Shown: piece by piece, positions 8,441 to 10,627 of the stretch
How positions within the stretch are numbered: position 1 is the first letter of the stretch
Layout: each line of letters opens with the position of its first letter
NCBI GenBank assembly: GCA_002749535.1
Contig: MZZL01000122.1
Location: forward strand, 1 to 10,627
Direction: 5' to 3'
DNA length: 10,627 nucleotides
Source: Apophysomyces variabilis
Taxonomy: Eukaryota; Mucoromycota; Mucoromycetes; Mucorales; Mucoraceae
Made by a program: the position numbers and the translations under genes
The notes under the pieces: generated by a model
What the model was told of the DNA's origin: nothing
The model's input: the letters and a program-made list of their open reading frames with translations, nothing else
Databases searched by the model: none

Positions 8441-9734
8441 AAGTTCTAGGTATCAAGACTGTTAAAACAACTCTGGTTAAGTTCGTGATTTAGCCCTTCA
8501 CGTTTAATTTTTAACCACTGTTAAGCATGTTGATCTTTCTATATGAATTTTTTGGCTATACACAATTATTCTGAGATATAACCAATTAACTTTTTACCAC
8601 TTACCCAGATAAGCACAGCGTTTGAGGCTTACATGACATTGTGATTAAAGTGTAGCGTCAGTAAGGCTAAAAAAAAACCATATACTTAACTCTGTGCTTG
8701 TTAAACACTGACATAAGTAGAAACTAGACAACCTGTTTATGTAATTGTGATACTAAATCGATTGTGACAACTTACCGCTTCTATAGCAATTTACTTAATT
8801 CTATCTAACTTAATGCTAAAAGACACTCAAGAATATAACGTAAAAGAAGAACAGAGATAAAGACTCATTAGAAAAAGCATATGATTAAAGAATAAAAGAT
8901 CCTGTAAATAAAGTGCAAGTTAATAAGAACTATATATGGCTAGTATTGGCTCCTTCTGAGCAGGGATGGTTAAATATTATTTAATTTGGAAAGAGTTAAG
9001 CTCTCTGTATCAAGAACTACTAATGCCTGCAGTAACCTAAACTTACGCTAATGTATATAGTGTTGAATACAAAAGTAGACAATAAGATAAAAGACCAGTG
9101 ATTAACTAGACTAAAAGGTATCGATCAATTTTATTTCTCTTAATGATTATTTATATTAAATGTAAACACCTTTCAACTGAGATCGTAAAAGTTTTCATGA
9201 GGCTTATTTTGATAATGCAAGATCAAATAATAGAATGAATCAGATGTTCTTGATACAACAATAGTTTCCAAGGAATAATACAAGATCAGATCCATTGATT
9301 GTATGCACCTAAAACCCAGTTGCATAACAGTAATCAGTACATCAGTTAACTTGAGTTTAAATAGCTTAATTCATAATCCGTTCAGTTGCCTCAAAGTGAC
9401 AAGCTGAAATCGAATATTAACAGTTGTTGATTCATACATGGTTAATCATTAATCCATCGGTTATGAATACAACATATAGTTCTAAATTAATCTCATTGCT
9501 TCACATTTAGTTCACTTAGAGATCACTATGAAGTAGACTGAACAAAATGGTTACTTGTGTCGTATTTGACATAGAATCTAATATGTACTGTGGCTTATAT
9601 TCAAACTCAACCCTAGTAAAAAGAGAGTAATTATCAAAACAAGAAGGGTTGTTCTTTTCACAAGAATAAATCAGAGTCTCACAGTACTTCTACGTCTGTT
9701 GCATATCTCTTAACACACCTCTTAAATACCACAA
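8441..9734. other. AT-rich upstream intergenic region, no gene seen
   Basis: About 1.3 kb of AT-rich DNA with stops in all frames, no splice-linked coding blocks, no tRNA-like B box in a plausible context and no long repeat. An 11-base sequence GTATCAAGAAC near 9007 recurs inverted near 9246, which is too short to interpret. It probably contains upstream regulatory DNA of the minus-strand hydrolase. Confidence 0.5.
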
Positions 9735-10168
9735 CTTCTTTATTAATCTCTATTAAAATTATCAGATCTGATACATCTGATGTTTGTTATTATTTATATA
9801 CAGTTTTAGTCATTAAAAGGACTTTATTAAATATTTTAAATACAAAAGCAGTTTTAAAATATTTTAAATTCCTTATTGTAACAAATGGCTTTTTTTTCTT
9901 AAGCTTTTCGTTTCACTTCGGTACACACCATTCATATAAAGGTAGTGCACTTACAGATTTACACTGTGAATAGTGTTTGGATTTTCTGTAATTTGACAAG
10001 AGTTACGAAATTCTTTCTTTTTTTGGCCAATTTAATATGTAAATTCAATTGGGATGGCGGCCGTGACACGTGAGGTATTAGAGTTCTTATTGCTGCTATC
10101 TGTAACTGCCAATAACTGCTTGCTATATGCTACTGTCGTAATAATGATGCTGGTTGCCTTAGCAATAC
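9735..10168 (+). repeat. 434-bp direct repeat, copy A
   Basis: This sequence recurs at 10194-10627, offset by exactly 459 bases. I compared the two line by line and found no difference, including equal homopolymer lengths (8 T's after AAATGGC, 7 T's before GGCCAA). The unit starts with an AT-rich part containing the 12-bp palindrome ATCAGATCTGAT and paired AAATATTTTAAA-type runs. It ends in a mixed-composition part with CACGTG. Copy A is followed by 24 further bases and an N. Confidence 0.95.
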
Positions 10169-10192
10169 TGCTAATTCTATTGATAAAGGTGT
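10054..10192 (+). CDS. Possible short hydrophobic ORF, 3' end interrupted by N
   Basis: From ATG 10054 the frame is open for 46 codons up to the N at 10193. The predicted peptide begins MAAVTREVLEFLLLL and is followed by a long run of Leu, Ile, Val and Ala that would span a membrane once or twice. The ATG context (GGG ATG G) is favourable. Read across the N, the frame meets TAA shortly after, but that junction is unreliable. The same start recurs in copy B at 10513 and is still open at the window end. It could be the 5' exon of a membrane protein gene that continues elsewhere, or chance. No family was recognised. Confidence 0.2.
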
Positions 10193-10193
10193 N
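10193..10193. other. Single ambiguous base (N) at the repeat junction
   Basis: The only N in the window sits immediately before copy B of the 434-bp repeat. A one-base N at such a junction is typical of a scaffolder placing a minimal gap between two contigs whose ends overlap but were not merged. It could also be a single uncalled base. Confidence 0.9.
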
Positions 10194-10627
10194 CTTCTTT
10201 ATTAATCTCTATTAAAATTATCAGATCTGATACATCTGATGTTTGTTATTATTTATATACAGTTTTAGTCATTAAAAGGACTTTATTAAATATTTTAAAT
10301 ACAAAAGCAGTTTTAAAATATTTTAAATTCCTTATTGTAACAAATGGCTTTTTTTTCTTAAGCTTTTCGTTTCACTTCGGTACACACCATTCATATAAAG
10401 GTAGTGCACTTACAGATTTACACTGTGAATAGTGTTTGGATTTTCTGTAATTTGACAAGAGTTACGAAATTCTTTCTTTTTTTGGCCAATTTAATATGTA
10501 AATTCAATTGGGATGGCGGCCGTGACACGTGAGGTATTAGAGTTCTTATTGCTGCTATCTGTAACTGCCAATAACTGCTTGCTATATGCTACTGTCGTAA
10601 TAATGATGCTGGTTGCCTTAGCAATAC
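10194..10627 (+). repeat. 434-bp direct repeat, copy B (runs to window end)
   Basis: This is identical to 9735-10168 as far as I can see, and it is cut off by the window end, so the true repeat may be longer. If the N marks a gap, copy B and copy A are probably the same genomic locus assembled twice. Confidence 0.95.

Noticed and set aside
9735..10627. CRISPR-like or satellite array
   Set aside because: There are only two copies of a long unit, one truncated by the window end, with an N at the junction; this does not fit an array.

Overview
The window looks like nuclear DNA of a filamentous fungus, most likely an early-diverging (Mucoromycota-type) lineage. The evidence is AT-rich sequence, one protein-coding gene split by seven very short GT-AG introns (46-70 nt), and a decayed Ty3/Gypsy retrotransposon whose Gag resembles those I associate with Mucorales. 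The lineage is an inference; no rRNA or other marker is present.

Layout. Positions 1-1062 hold a repeat-derived block. A long imperfect inverted repeat (arms 366-687 and 727-1057, 39-nt loop) forms a foldback element. The distal part of its right arm recurs almost unchanged, in direct orientation, at 1-111. Positions 1063-1742 are non-coding or unrecognised. Positions 1743 to about 4762 carry a broken Ty3/Gypsy element in the order gag, retropepsin, integrase end. The reading frame changes repeatedly, there are internal stops, the protease active-site Asp codon is altered, and there is no room for reverse transcriptase/RNase H. Positions 4763-5657 are intergenic and form the 3' side of the next gene.

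Positions 5658-8322 (minus strand) encode the only convincing intact gene: a secreted family 3 glycoside hydrolase of about 759 residues in eight exons. All splice phases close and all three expected domains are present. Positions 8323-9734 are its AT-rich upstream region, with no recognisable second gene. From 9735 to the end, a 434-bp sequence occurs twice (9735-10168 and 10194-10627) in direct orientation with no difference that I could find, separated by 24 bases and a single N. The N at the junction makes an unmerged assembly overlap more likely than a real tandem duplication.

Functionally, the hydrolase would release glucose from beta-glucans or beta-glucosides outside the cell or in a vacuole/lysosome-like compartment. 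The repeats and the retroelement are unrelated to it. I see no operon-like system, CRISPR array, tRNA or rRNA. The most unusual structures are the foldback element with its extra arm copy, and the terminal duplication.
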